Assembly: GCA_016715065.1 (NCBI GenBank)
Contig: JADKBN010000007.1
Coordinates: 1-26,323, forward strand
Direction: 5' to 3'
Length of the DNA: 26,323 nucleotides
Source: Fibrobacterota bacterium
GTDB taxonomy: Bacteria; Fibrobacterota; Fibrobacteria; UBA5070
Positions 9,359 to 17,190 of this stretch are shown here, piece by piece. The notes beneath the pieces were generated by a model. The model made no database searches. It was not told where the DNA came from and was given only the letters and a program-made list of their open reading frames with translations. A program made the position numbers and the translations under genes. Within the stretch, counting starts at the first letter, position 1. Each line of letters opens with the position of its first letter.

Positions 9359-10425
9359 TTTTGATGCTGGCCGGTTGGTTCGGATCGGCCGTGGGGGACT
9401 CGGCAGTGCTTTCCGCCGCAGATTCCCTCTTGCGCCTATCCGATACACTGGGGGCGGTGGAACGGCTCCAGACCCACGCCGATACCAGCCGCGTCGCTCT
9501 GGGTGTTTCGGATCTCCTGGATCGTTTGGTGCTTCCGGAATGGCCGGATTCGCAGCGCTCTGGAGGCGGTGCCATCGGGAATCTGACTTCCTTGCCCGTG
9601 AAGGGAGTAAGTCCGGTGCGCAAGCCCTTTTGGATTCTTTCCCTCCAGACGGGGCGCGACGAGGGAAATGAACTTCCGTTCTGGATCGGGGTACAAGCAT
9701 TGCAACGCAACTTTTGGAATCACCGCACGGCGATTGGCCACATGGAAATCGGTCTCGCGCAGGTAGACGCCGAGGCCACTTCCGGACGATTGACCTACTC
9801 CGAGGCCATCGCCAAGATCGAAGCCAGGCTCGGCCATTGGGTCGCCACTTTGAACGGATGGCTGGGAACCGATCAGGATTTCCGCGCGGACATGGGGCTG
9901 GGAGGGTCCCTCACTCGCCAGGACACGTTTGCGATTGGCAGAATCACTGCGGGCCCGGAAGGAAGGGTTTCCTGGAGCCGGTCCAACTGGATCGGGGTCT
10001 CGGGCAGATGGGACGCCCCCAGTGGGGTCGCTCTGTTCGGATCCGTTCGTTGGCGGCAAGATCCGGAAATCCACATCGAAGAGGGGACGATGCATTTCCA
10101 AAGCGAACGGTCGCGAATTCAGGGATTGGCTAGCTTGACTTGGCTGGTGGCGTTTGGCTCCTGGCGCTTGGGACCCAAGCCGAGGTCGATGGGCGTGCCT
10201 CCACCGATTCCGATTTGTGGATGGACAGCACCGGGATCAAACGACCTTCCCGTCAGGAAGTGACCTGGAGTGCGGGAGGAGTCTTCAGCGTGACACGCCC
10301 CCCGCGATGGTCGCTGCGGTTTCGGCCCAGCTGGGTGTTCGCCACTTCCGATCCCGTGCTGGGGAGGGAGTCCGGAAAAGGTTCAAGGATTGCGGCTTTC
10401 GCTCGACGGTGTTTTGGTACTCTGA
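9355..10425 (+). CDS. Unrecognised envelope protein, possibly beta-barrel, frameshifted
   Basis: Begins at GTG 9355 (overlapping the previous stop) or ATG 9364, with a hydrophobic start (MLAGWFGSAVGDSAVLSA) that could be a signal peptide. An N-terminal helical part (SLLRLSDTLGAVERLQTHAD) is followed by alternating hydrophobic/polar strands such as GRVSWSRSNWIGVSGRWD and GVALFGSVRWRQDPEIHIE. Then comes TWSAGGVFSVTRPPRWSLRF, as in outer-membrane barrels. A frame change near 10140-10180 separates the last strands. In the frame beginning at 10381 the protein ends VQGLRLSLDGVLVL, with TGA at 10423-10425. No family was recognised, and the barrel idea rests on strand pattern alone. Confidence 0.55.
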
Positions 10426-10448
10426 AGCCAGCTTTGGAGGCATAGCGG

Positions 10449-10806
10449 ATGGAACCCATCGAGATCCCCCGAGTCCGACGACGATCTTTTGGACGAGTGC
10501 GAAGTCCAGGTGTTCCGCTCGTCCGGTCCGGGAGGGCAGCATGCAAACAAGACGGAATCCGCCGTTCGGATCCGTCATGTGCCTTCCGGCGTGGTGGCCC
10601 AATGCCAGGAGGAGCGCTCCCAGCACCTCAACAAGCTCCGCTGCTTGGCCAAATTGCGCGAGCGGATCCAGGAGCGAAACCACCGAGACCCTCTCCGGAT
10701 CCCCACCAAGCCCACGGGAGGATCGCGCCGCCGCGGGAAGATCGCCAAGTCGCGCCATTCCACCCGGAAATCGGAACGGTCCTTTCGCAATTGGGATCCC
10801 GACTGA
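10449..10806 (+). CDS. RF-1-domain protein, ArfB-like ribosome rescue factor, one frameshift
   Basis: A short release-factor-like protein that should hydrolyse peptidyl-tRNA on stalled ribosomes. The catalytic GGQ lies in FRSSGPGGQHANKTESAVRI (about 10513-10572), followed by the family pattern VRIRHVPSGVVAQCQEERSQ and NKLRCLAKLRERI. The C-terminus (KPTGGSRRRGKIAKSRHSTRK) is basic, like the ArfB tail that enters the mRNA channel. At about 118 residues it lacks the codon-recognition domains of RF1/RF2. The ATG at 10449 is in the other frame: a run of five C at 10476-10480 needs to be four, after which MEPIEIPESDDDLLDECEVQ reads into the GGQ domain. This looks like a homopolymer sequencing error. 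Confidence 0.8.
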
Positions 10807-10826
10807 TTACTTCGGACCCGAGGCTC

Positions 10827-10853
10827 TTGCATCGGGCCTCGTGGGACTATATT
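10827..10853 (+). promoter_or_regulatory. Possible sigma-70-like promoter for the DksA-like gene
   Basis: TTGCAT (10827-10832) and TATATT (10848-10853) are separated by 15 bases, shorter than the usual 17. A CGAGGC/GCCTCG inverted repeat overlaps the -35 region and could instead be the terminator of the preceding gene. Confidence 0.35.
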
Positions 10854-10898
10854 CTCGGGCTCATTCTGGCACGAAATCGGCACCTCCGGAGCACCTCA

Positions 10899-11327
10899 AT
10901 GGGCCTGACGAAAAAGGATCTCAAGTTCTTCGAAGATCTCATCAACGAGAAGAAGGAAAAACTTCTTCAGGAATTGGGGAATCTCGAAAACTCAACGGTG
11001 GGCAAAAACCCGCTGGAACAGTCCGGCGACCTTTCCGCCTACGCGTACCATCTCGCCGACCAAGCCGCCGATGCGATGGACCGCGAACACGCCTTCGCCA
11101 TGGCATCGCGGGAAAGCCGGTATCTGCTTTATTTGAACGAAGCGTTGGACCGGATCAAGGCCGGCACCTTCGGCGTGTGCAAAAAGTGTCACAAGGCTCC
11201 GCACGCCAAGAACCCGGACGCCCCTTGGATCACCCGTCAGCGACTGGAAGCCGTCCCCACCGCCACCCTGTGCATCTGGCACAAGGCGGAAGCGGATTCC
11301 AACAAGCAGCAAAAGGACAAGGACTAG
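10899..11327 (+). CDS. DksA/TraR-family zinc-finger protein
   Basis: An intact 142-residue ORF. The first two thirds are a long helical hairpin (KKDLKFFEDLINEKKEKLLQ through NEALDRIKAGTFGVC), followed by the family zinc finger. DksA-type proteins bind RNA polymerase through the secondary channel and adjust initiation, often with ppGpp. The finger reads CKKC, then a 20-odd residue loop ending RLEAVPTATLC, then IWH. The RLEAxPTATLC block is characteristic, but the last ligand pair is C-x-x-H instead of C-x-x-C, and the loop is lengthened (HAKNPDAPWITRQ). The start ATG 10899 has no strong Shine-Dalgarno. The gene ends one base before the convergent stop at 11329. Confidence 0.85.
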   Translation: MGLTKKDLKFFEDLINEKKEKLLQELGNLENSTVGKNPLEQSGDLSAYAYHLADQAADAMDREHAFAMASRESRYLLYLNEALDRIKAGTFGVCKKCHKAPHAKNPDAPWITRQRLEAVPTATLCIWHKAEADSNKQQKDKD

Positions 11328-11328
11328 C

Positions 11329-12384
11329 CTACTTGGGCTCGCGTCCTGCTTGCCACTGGATGGTGAGCTTGTAGCCTTCTGGAGTGGAGACAAGGTTCCA
11401 GGATTCGCCCGAACTCGGATCCTTCCAGACCAGCAACGGGAATTCCGTCGGCATCTTCCGCAGCGCGATCAGGTCTTGGATGGTTTCTTCGGAGAATACG
11501 CCTTCCACGCGGTCGTACGACCATTCGGAACTGCCCATCATTCCCGGAACGGCATAGTTGGCCAGCCCATAGAAGCGACGGAAACTGTCACGCAGCGCGT
11601 CGCGGAGGCTGTTGACGAGCGGATCGGAAACCGCAAGCAGGCGGTTCGCGTCGTTTTGGGCGTTGGGGTCGGGCACGATCAGTTCCAGCCGCGTGCCTTT
11701 TTTCGTGGATACGATCAGGCTGCCTTTGCCGGACTTGGTGGCGAAGTTGCGCACGTTCGGCTGGTTGCCGGTTTCCTTGAGAGTATTCAAAAGCGCCTGG
11801 AGACTTTTTCCACCCCAGGTCGGCCGGATGCGGCTTTGCGAGCCCTGGGTCGCGACGCGTCCGATGTCCTTTTGGCCCGACAAGCCCATGTCCATCTGCG
11901 CCTGGGCCCATTCGCGCGAAGTGAAGCGAAGCTGCGGACCTTCAAGCGAGTTTTGGAGCTGGCCCACCACATCGCCGCGGGGGGTGGTGAAATTGATCAG
12001 ATTGTTGGCGGCCTGCAACACGGTGTAGGGCGAGGTGAGGTTGTTGCCCTGCTTGCGCAACTCGAACTTGGAGGCTTTGCCGTCCAGCACGGTCCAGAGT
12101 TCTTCCTTCTCCCACAAATCCTGCCCAGGGCGCAGCCACCGCTCTTCCATGGATTTTTCATTGCGAAACAGCACATGGACCTCGAAGGTCTGGCCGCCGA
12201 ACCCCTTTTTGCGGGTGACGCTCCAGGTCTGCTCCCGAGTGCCGAAGGGGCCCTCGCTCGTGCGATCCGGCTTGCCCCAGGCGGAGACATAATCTGCCGG
12301 AGACTTGCCCATTCCGGGAATGACTTTCTGGGCTTGCGCGCTCAAGGCGAGGCAGAGGGCGAGAGCGAAGGTTCTCTTCAGCAT
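11329..12384 (-). CDS. Secreted protein of unknown function
   Basis: An intact 351-residue ORF starting MLKRTFALALCLALSAQAQ, a clear signal peptide with cleavage after Ala-Gln-Ala. The mature part begins with GKSPADYVSAWGKPDRTSEG, which resembles the short lead-in used by lipoprotein-like small domains measuring protein distance to a cleavage site, but I do not recognise a family. Later it has predicted helices (NLINFTTPRGDVVGQLQNSL, SLQALLNTLKETGNQ) and beta strands near the C-terminus (SWNLVSTPEGYKLTIQWQ). It overlaps the end of the aspartoacylase gene by 7 bases, so the pair is co-transcribed. No frameshifts are seen. Confidence 0.75.
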   Translation of the reverse strand: MLKRTFALALCLALSAQAQKVIPGMGKSPADYVSAWGKPDRTSEGPFGTREQTWSVTRKKGFGGQTFEVHVLFRNEKSMEERWLRPGQDLWEKEELWTVLDGKASKFELRKQGNNLTSPYTVLQAANNLINFTTPRGDVVGQLQNSLEGPQLRFTSREWAQAQMDMGLSGQKDIGRVATQGSQSRIRPTWGGKSLQALLNTLKETGNQPNVRNFATKSGKGSLIVSTKKGTRLELIVPDPNAQNDANRLLAVSDPLVNSLRDALRDSFRRFYGLANYAVPGMMGSSEWSYDRVEGVFSEETIQDLIALRKMPTEFPLLVWKDPSSGESWNLVSTPEGYKLTIQWQAGREPK

Positions 12385-13319
12385 GGAACTCCCTGGAGTC
12401 CGTCCCATCGGAGACGGCAGGTGGCGTGGAAGGAAATGCCCGATTCGACATAGGCGGCTTCGCCCAGGAAGACGGGGTGGATCGTGGCTCCGCGGTGGTA
12501 GAGCGTGACGCCCTCCACGGGATCGAAGTAGAGAGGTTCGCCGTCGGCCAGGGGCAGGTAATCGCGTGCCTGGGCGGATTGATGGATCACGCAACGGGTG
12601 TGGCCCGCGTCGTCCAGCGGGTAGCGTTCGATGGAAACGGTTTGGAAGAACTCGAACCGGGCATCGGCGAGGGCTGCGACGGGATCGAAGGTGTCGGGAA
12701 GTTCGCCAAGAGTGCCCAGCAGCGTGCGCACTTGGGAGTCGGCGGCTTCCCAGGCCCAGTGGGAATGGGTGCCGTGGGCGACGGGACCGATTTCCAACGT
12801 GACTTCGTCTTTTCCCAGCGAAGGCAAGAAGACATTGGACTGCGAGGTTTCCGGCGTGTGGAGGATCCGCACGCGCGAATCCGCCAAGCTCGCCTGCCAA
12901 GCCAGATAGAGAGGCCATGGCGAAAGGGAGGGCAAAATCCAGGTCACGCCCATGTTCGATGTGGTGTTGTGCAGATCCACCACAAGATCCGGTGCGGCGC
13001 CGCTGGGACAGATTTCGTCGGCAAGCGCCAAGGCGCGTCGCCGTTCGCGCAACGGGTGCTCCGCCGTGGCGTTGGCCAGCTCCGGCCCGAAACAGCGATT
13101 GAGGTCGCGATCGAGATACCGGAGGTTGCGTTCGATCGCTTCGCGATTGGCCAGGATGGCGCGCACGGAAAGTCCGGACGCGGGGAAGTCCGAGGGCTTG
13201 GCCTGCATGTGTCGGACGGTCCAGACGCCGCCCTTTTCGTTGCCGTGGGTACCCCCCACGATCACGATGTCGCGCGGCTTTCCTTTCGGCTTGTTTCTAC
13301 CCGCCCCCTGCGAGTCCAT
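12378..13319 (-). CDS. Aspartoacylase-family zinc deacylase
   Basis: An intact 313-residue ORF of the succinylglutamate desuccinylase/aspartoacylase superfamily, which hydrolyses N-acyl amino acids such as N-acetylaspartate. Zinc ligands H25 and E28 are in VGGTHGNEKGG. RYLDRDLNRCF supplies substrate-binding residues, DLHNTTSNMG carries the third ligand His, and VTLEIGPVAHG holds the catalytic Glu. This order and the length (about 310) match aspartoacylase rather than AstE. The start at 13319 gives MDSQGAGRNKPKGKPRDIVI, placing the first strand correctly; longer in-frame upstream text is not family-like. It is divergent from the CRP-type sites at 13451-13494, so those sites might also influence it. 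Confidence 0.85.
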   Translation of the reverse strand: MDSQGAGRNKPKGKPRDIVIVGGTHGNEKGGVWTVRHMQAKPSDFPASGLSVRAILANREAIERNLRYLDRDLNRCFGPELANATAEHPLRERRRALALADEICPSGAAPDLVVDLHNTTSNMGVTWILPSLSPWPLYLAWQASLADSRVRILHTPETSQSNVFLPSLGKDEVTLEIGPVAHGTHSHWAWEAADSQVRTLLGTLGELPDTFDPVAALADARFEFFQTVSIERYPLDDAGHTRCVIHQSAQARDYLPLADGEPLYFDPVEGVTLYHRGATIHPVFLGEAAYVESGISFHATCRLRWDGLQGVPC

Positions 13320-13450
13320 GCAACCTCCCGTCGGCGTCTGTGAAGATAGCCAAATGGCGGGGTTCGACTTGGAGAGGATCGCTCCAGGTGGTGATATTCC
13401 TCGGTCCCTACACCGCGATGATCTGCCGGTCAACCCCCGCGACTCCCAAG

Positions 13451-13466
13451 TGTGACGGCCATCACA
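13451..13466. promoter_or_regulatory. CRP-type operator, site 1
   Basis: TGTGACGGCCATCACA is a perfect TGTGA-N6-TCACA dyad. It lies 28 bp (centre to centre) upstream of a second perfect site, in the 337-bp divergent region between the aspartoacylase gene and toxin cassette 1. It could serve either direction. Confidence 0.75.
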
Positions 13467-13478
13467 CTCCGAGTCGAG

Positions 13479-13521
13479 TGTGATCCAGATCACAGATTTT
13501 CGTGCGCGAATTCGGCATCTT
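13479..13521 (+). promoter_or_regulatory. Class II CRP-type promoter of cassette 1
   Basis: TGTGATCCAGATCACA (13479-13494) is a perfect CRP-type palindrome. The conserved hexamer CATCTT (13516-13521) lies 32 bp downstream, centre to centre, which is the distance expected between a -41.5 activator site and a -10 element. The same operator, spacing and hexamer recur at 17381-17423. Regulator identity (CRP or a related FNR-family protein) is inferred from the site. Confidence 0.65.
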
Positions 13522-13539
13522 CACTTTCAGAAGCCAGTT

Positions 13540-13559
13540 GGACGCAAAATTTCGCGTCC
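13540..13559. repeat. GGACGC palindrome in cassette 1 leader
   Basis: GGACGC (13540-13545) and GCGTCC (13554-13559) flank AAAATTTC and are followed by CCACG. This is an imperfect version of the 24-bp palindrome at 17442-17465 and sits at the same place in the leader. It could be an operator, an RNA stem or a copy of a dispersed palindromic repeat. Confidence 0.6.
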
Positions 13560-13617
13560 CCACGGCCTAACCAGCCACGACCATCGGGTCCTCACGGTTC
13601 CCTCCAGAAACCCCCAA

Positions 13618-13639
13618 ACGACGGCTCGGCCCAGGTCGT
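13618..13639 (+). promoter_or_regulatory. Leader hairpin before the ribosome-binding site, copy 1
   Basis: ACGAC (13618-13622) pairs with GTCGT (13635-13639), with an inner GGC-TCG-GCC stem. It ends 17 bases before the ATG at 13657, just ahead of the GAAAGG ribosome-binding site. The equivalent hairpin at 17505-17528 starts GCGAC and ends GTCGC, so the closing A-T pair is replaced by G-C. Confidence 0.5.
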
Positions 13640-13656
13640 CCTGAAAGGCTATGCCC

Positions 13657-14787
13657 ATGAATCTGCGATCGATGCCCAAGATCTCCGCTCCCCCCGCCAT
13701 GCCTTCCGTTCCCCAGGCGGCACCCGTGATCCCCCCGCGCGTCGGGCAGGACCTTTCGCAGGGGCCGGCCTCCGGGAACGTGGGGATCGGTCTTCCCCAG
13801 CATTTTGACCCCAACAATCCTTCCGTGCGCATGGATGGCACGATCCACAATCCCACCGGCATCGGTGGCGACCTGCACGTTTCCCGCGAGGTGTCGGTCA
13901 ACGACCTGAAAAACATCCCTGTCCCGTCCATCGGGGCGATTCATGAATCGCCCCTACGGACGGAATCGGGTTTGTCCGGATTTTCGATGCCATCGATGCC
14001 CACTTTGGGGAATCCGTTTTCAGGGTTGGACATGCCGTCCATGCCCAGCCTGGGAAATCCCCTCTCCGGATTGTCCGCGCCTGGCCTTCCGTCGCTGGGC
14101 AATCCCTTCTCGGGTCTTTCGTTGCCGGATTTTTCGCTGCCCGACCTTCCTTCCATCGGGACTCCCGGCATGCCAGGCTTCCGGTTTCTGGAGCTTCCGG
14201 AAATCTCGATGCCGGATTTTGACATGGGTGAATGGGATCTCCCCTCGCCGGATCTGATCCCGGATTGGGGCGGCGACTCGGAAGAAAGCCAGGAGGAACC
14301 GCACAAGAACCTGCGCAAAAAGGGAAAGCTCAAGATCAATCTTCATCTGGAAACCGACGCCGGCATCGGGATCCCGCGCGTGGCCTACCGCATCACCGGG
14401 GTGAATGGTTTCACTTGCGAAGGGGGTTTGGACCGCGATGGCAAAGGCGAGGCGGAAGTGCCGCGCGGACCTTACCACCTCGAATACCTGGACGACGAAT
14501 CCATCCAAGCCAAGATCCTTGCCTCGGAGCTGGCCACTGCCATCCGCCAGCAGGATTTTCTGGCCATCCCGGAACTTCTGGACGATGCAGCGGATTGCTT
14601 CAGTCCGGTGGGCCAGGCCTACAGCGCCTACTTCGCGGGCAACCCCGACGCCAAGCTGAAGAACGACCTGGAAGAGCTGTACACCAAGAAGGGCCGTCGC
14701 GAGGAGTTCGATCTGGTCTGGAGTCATCTGGGCAATAGCCAGGCTCGATTGGAACTCGAGATGCAGGAGTCCGAATCATGGGCATGA
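13657..14787 (+). CDS. Repeat-bearing scaffold protein of toxin cassette 1
   Basis: An intact ORF of about 376 residues. The start MNLRSMPK is preferred over the ATG two codons earlier because the cassette 2 gene begins at the same point after the same GAAAGG leader. The first 100 residues are Pro/Gly-rich without a signal peptide. Three 15-residue units ending LGNPFSGL-like follow (13984-14118), then a Pro/Asp/Leu-rich stretch and an acidic linker. From about 14320 there is a compact beta domain (KLKINLHLETDAGIGIPRVA, then GGLDRDGKGEAEVPRGPYHL), similar in style to the beta domain in the cassette 2 adaptor. The helical C-terminus contains AELATAIRQQDFLA-like sequence. It overlaps the next gene. 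I infer a role in carrying or docking the toxin; the family is not recognised. Confidence 0.7.
   Translation: MNLRSMPKISAPPAMPSVPQAAPVIPPRVGQDLSQGPASGNVGIGLPQHFDPNNPSVRMDGTIHNPTGIGGDLHVSREVSVNDLKNIPVPSIGAIHESPLRTESGLSGFSMPSMPTLGNPFSGLDMPSMPSLGNPLSGLSAPGLPSLGNPFSGLSLPDFSLPDLPSIGTPGMPGFRFLELPEISMPDFDMGEWDLPSPDLIPDWGGDSEESQEEPHKNLRKKGKLKINLHLETDAGIGIPRVAYRITGVNGFTCEGGLDRDGKGEAEVPRGPYHLEYLDDESIQAKILASELATAIRQQDFLAIPELLDDAADCFSPVGQAYSAYFAGNPDAKLKNDLEELYTKKGRREEFDLVWSHLGNSQARLELEMQESESWA
13933..13954. repeat. Perfect 22-bp palindrome inside a coding region
   Basis: GGGGCGATTCA is followed directly by its exact reverse complement and then TACGGAC. It reads in frame as part of the scaffold protein (PSIGAIHESPLRTESG). 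From memory it matches a palindromic repeat that recurs between genes in several bacterial phyla. Here it adds about seven residues to the protein. Confidence 0.75.
13984..14118 (+). repeat. Three 45-bp coding repeats
   Basis: Three consecutive 15-codon units encode SMPSMPTLGNPFSGL, DMPSMPSLGNPLSGL and SAPGLPSLGNPFSGL. Similar shortened sequence (SLPDFSLPDLPSIG) follows. The units are at 13984-14028, 14029-14073 and 14074-14118. Confidence 0.8.
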
Positions 14788-15503
14788 AAATCGTGGCCAG
14801 TGCGGGTCAGCCTTTCGCGGCCGGGAGCCGGGTCAAATTCTCCGTGGTGGGTTTCGATGACGCATCGGGGAGTGCTGCGATGGCGGATCGGAAGTGCTTC
14901 TGGCAGGCCACGCGGCTTTCCGGGCCTCGTGAGAAGCCTGTGGGATTTTCCCTCCCCCAATGTGTCTTGATGACGGATGTGGTGGAGTTCCCTGTCGAGC
15001 CGGGCGAGTGGATCTTGATGGCAAAGAACGGAAAAGACCCTTCCGTGAAATTCCACTACACCGTCGGGGCTGTTTCGGTGCCGCCAAAGATGCAGGTGCC
15101 GTTTTCTGACCTGGATCCGGAGTTCGTGCTGAGGCAGATGCGCAAGTCTGTGGAAAACATGGGCAAACTCAAATGCGGATCGCTTTGCGCACCGGATCTT
15201 GCCGTCGACAACACCAGGGTTGCGGCCAGCAGCGAGGCGCTGGGGCATCGGATCCGGGAAGCGGAGTTCCATGCGTCGCTGGCTAGCTTCGATGCGCTCT
15301 TGGCCAAGTCGCGGGGAACGAGGCGCTATGCATTGCAGGTCACTCTGGGCAGCCTCGATATTTTTCAAGACACCAAAGAAAAGAAGTCCCGGACGTTGCT
15401 TGCCTTCGCCTCGCAGATCAACGGAGTGTGGTCCATCACCGATTGGACGTCGTTGGGCAGGAACGGGTCTGCTACGATTTATGCGCGGCCGCAACTGAAG
15501 TAA
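14778..15503 (+). CDS. Toxin-cassette N-terminal trafficking protein or domain
   Basis: A 241-residue ORF whose ATG at 14778 follows AGGAG (14765-14769) by 8 bases; an ATG at 14784 in ATGA overlap with the previous stop is the alternative. It opens with a beta-rich domain (FAAGSRVKFSVVGFDDASG, then VVEFPVEPGEWILMAKNG). A helical part follows (RREAEFHASLASFDALL-like) and it ends near VWSITDWTSLGRNG. There is no signal peptide. It is in the same frame as the following toxin gene, separated only by TAA 15501-15503. From memory, proteins of polymorphic-toxin type carry a DWT linker followed by an Ala-Ile-rich helix and W-x(n)-YPxG in one chain, so these two ORFs may be one broken gene. Confidence 0.65.
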   Translation: MGMKIVASAGQPFAAGSRVKFSVVGFDDASGSAAMADRKCFWQATRLSGPREKPVGFSLPQCVLMTDVVEFPVEPGEWILMAKNGKDPSVKFHYTVGAVSVPPKMQVPFSDLDPEFVLRQMRKSVENMGKLKCGSLCAPDLAVDNTRVAASSEALGHRIREAEFHASLASFDALLAKSRGTRRYALQVTLGSLDIFQDTKEKKSRTLLAFASQINGVWSITDWTSLGRNGSATIYARPQLK

Positions 15504-15524
15504 GATGCGAGGAGCCGGTCGTAC

Positions 15525-16790
15525 TTGCCCGCGTCGGCAGCGGAAGATATCCGGGCTGCGATATCCCTCTGGCAAGAAAGGTGGCCGTACGGAGAGGGCA
15601 CCCTGGTCGTTTCAGGACAGGTCGAAGGATTGAAGATCCATGAGTTTGGGTACGTCGAGACTCCCGGCAAGGATGCCGCCAAGTGGTCGGGGTTTCTGGA
15701 TGCCGTGAGCATGATGGCCATGTTCGCAGGCTTCATCGTGCCGCCGCTGTTTGTGTTGAGCATGGTGGCTGGAGCGGGTGCGTCGGTGGTGCGGATCAAC
15801 GAAAGCCTCAAGCAAGGCAAACGCATCGAGGACAACCTTCTGGATGTGTTGTTTCTGGTGGCATCGGCCACCTCCATGGGACGGATGGCGGCGGGCGTGG
15901 CCGGAGGGATGTCGCGGGTCGCTTCGGTGGCGACCACCGTGAAGGGCAGGGCGAGCACCTACATGACCTGGGCCGACGATGTCGCCAACGGGGCATGCTT
16001 CGTGATGATGACCCCCGAGGTCTACGATCTCACCACGGACACCCTTGGGAATGATTCCCTGACGGCCAGTCAAAAATTGGAAAGATTGGCCACTGGTCTG
16101 ATGCCCATGTTGACCATGGGCGGGATCCTGATCCACAACGTGGCGGGAAAGAAGATCGGCGATTTCGCCCAACGCGTCCTGGACCCGAAAGCAACTATCC
16201 GCCCCACCGAGCTTCTGGCGCAGAAAGGCCACACCAACGAGCGCACGAACAAGACGCAGGTGGGGAGGAAGGAGAGAGGGGTCGATGGGGAGGGGTTTGC
16301 AACGAAGAAAGGAAAACAAGGATCCCAAATCAAGGAAATGGATGGGTTGCAATCGAAACAGGAGCTTCGAACGTATGGCGATCATCTTCGGGAAGAAATG
16401 GGGCCTGGAATGCAATCGCATCCAGAAGAGGTTAAGATAATGATTTCCGAGTTAAATTCTCTTGGGGTTGAGGTGAAATTCTCATCGGATAGATTAGATT
16501 TGATGTATGATCCAGGTCTGCGGCAAGGTGAGCCAGGAACAATCAAAATGGATGCTGATGCGTCATTTGGGGCAATACGCCATGAATGGCGCCATGCGAT
16601 GGATGACGCAGCATCTGGTTTTCAGGGCTTTCGTTTGATGATGGACTCGGAAGTGTTTTGGAGGCTTGAATTTAGAGGTTATATGGAAGAGATTCGCATT
16701 GCTAGGACACGAAGGTCGTTTGGAGTTGCGAAGAAAATCATTAAAGAGATGAGAATGAGGAAAGCAGAGATTTTAAGAGGTGAAGCATGA
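15525..16790 (+). CDS. Polymorphic toxin: membrane region plus C-terminal HEWRH zincin-like domain
   Basis: A 421-residue ORF from TTG 15525, with GAGGAG ten bases upstream. It begins ASAAEDIRAAISLWQERWPY, then a long hydrophobic region (VSMMAMFAGFIVPPLFVLSM, VLFLVASATSMGRMAAGVAG) that could insert into a membrane. A helical domain runs to about 16180, then a low-complexity polar linker (16190-16340). The last 130 residues differ in composition: codons turn AT-rich and contain RHEWRHAMDDAAS (16581-16595 for HEWRH, residues 353-357), a HExxH zinc-protease-type motif. This break in composition and a clean ATGA overlap with a small downstream gene are the signature of a swapped toxin tip with its immunity gene. 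The protease activity is inferred from the motif only. Confidence 0.7.
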   Translation: MPASAAEDIRAAISLWQERWPYGEGTLVVSGQVEGLKIHEFGYVETPGKDAAKWSGFLDAVSMMAMFAGFIVPPLFVLSMVAGAGASVVRINESLKQGKRIEDNLLDVLFLVASATSMGRMAAGVAGGMSRVASVATTVKGRASTYMTWADDVANGACFVMMTPEVYDLTTDTLGNDSLTASQKLERLATGLMPMLTMGGILIHNVAGKKIGDFAQRVLDPKATIRPTELLAQKGHTNERTNKTQVGRKERGVDGEGFATKKGKQGSQIKEMDGLQSKQELRTYGDHLREEMGPGMQSHPEEVKIMISELNSLGVEVKFSSDRLDLMYDPGLRQGEPGTIKMDADASFGAIRHEWRHAMDDAASGFQGFRLMMDSEVFWRLEFRGYMEEIRIARTRRSFGVAKKIIKEMRMRKAEILRGEA

Positions 16791-17152
16791 ATAAGGTTGA
16801 TGAAAATTTGATTAGGCTTCGCGCTTCTCAGGCCACTTCTCAAGAATTGGTCGAATGTATGGTGCACCCATCAATTTTAGTGCGATCAAAAGCGATTGTT
16901 GCAGGCGCACAGCTACAAACATCTGATTCTGAACAAATTGTTGCTGCGATTCGGGGGGCTGCAAATCATGCGCAGTATGCATCGGTCAAATTGATGGGGT
17001 CGGTGTACCAGCGGCATTTGGCGATAGCCGCACTTGCATGGTTAAAGGATGGAGTTGGGATGGACGCTTTTTCATCTGAAGTGGATCGGCTTGCGCAACG
17101 CGACAGAGAAATCGTCGAGGGACTGGTCGCAAACGGGCCCATTGAGATTTAA
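16787..17152 (+). CDS. Candidate immunity protein of cassette 1
   Basis: A 121-residue intact ORF with ATG overlapping the toxin stop (ATGA). It has no signal peptide or membrane segment, so it should act in the cytoplasm. The sequence is helical with repeat-like pairs (LVECMVHPSILVRSKAIVAG, then QIVAAIRGAANHAQYASVKL), as in HEAT/armadillo-like solenoids. Its base composition is lower in GC than the genes either side and matches the toxin tip. Position, size and composition support immunity; there is no direct family match. Confidence 0.65.
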   Translation: MNKVDENLIRLRASQATSQELVECMVHPSILVRSKAIVAGAQLQTSDSEQIVAAIRGAANHAQYASVKLMGSVYQRHLAIAALAWLKDGVGMDAFSSEVDRLAQRDREIVEGLVANGPIEI

Positions 17153-17190
17153 CAGAAGGTCCCCTCGGATCCCAACGCCCCCATTCCTCT

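Noticed and set aside
11350..12453. 367-residue plus-strand open frame opposite the secreted protein
   Set aside because: The minus strand has an intact signal-peptide gene with normal composition; the plus frame has none.
12426..13343. 305-residue plus-strand open frame opposite aspartoacylase
   Set aside because: The minus-strand frame carries all aspartoacylase motifs, so this is a shadow.
13984..14118. 45-bp repeats as a CRISPR array
   Set aside because: The units are contiguous, coding and without spacers.
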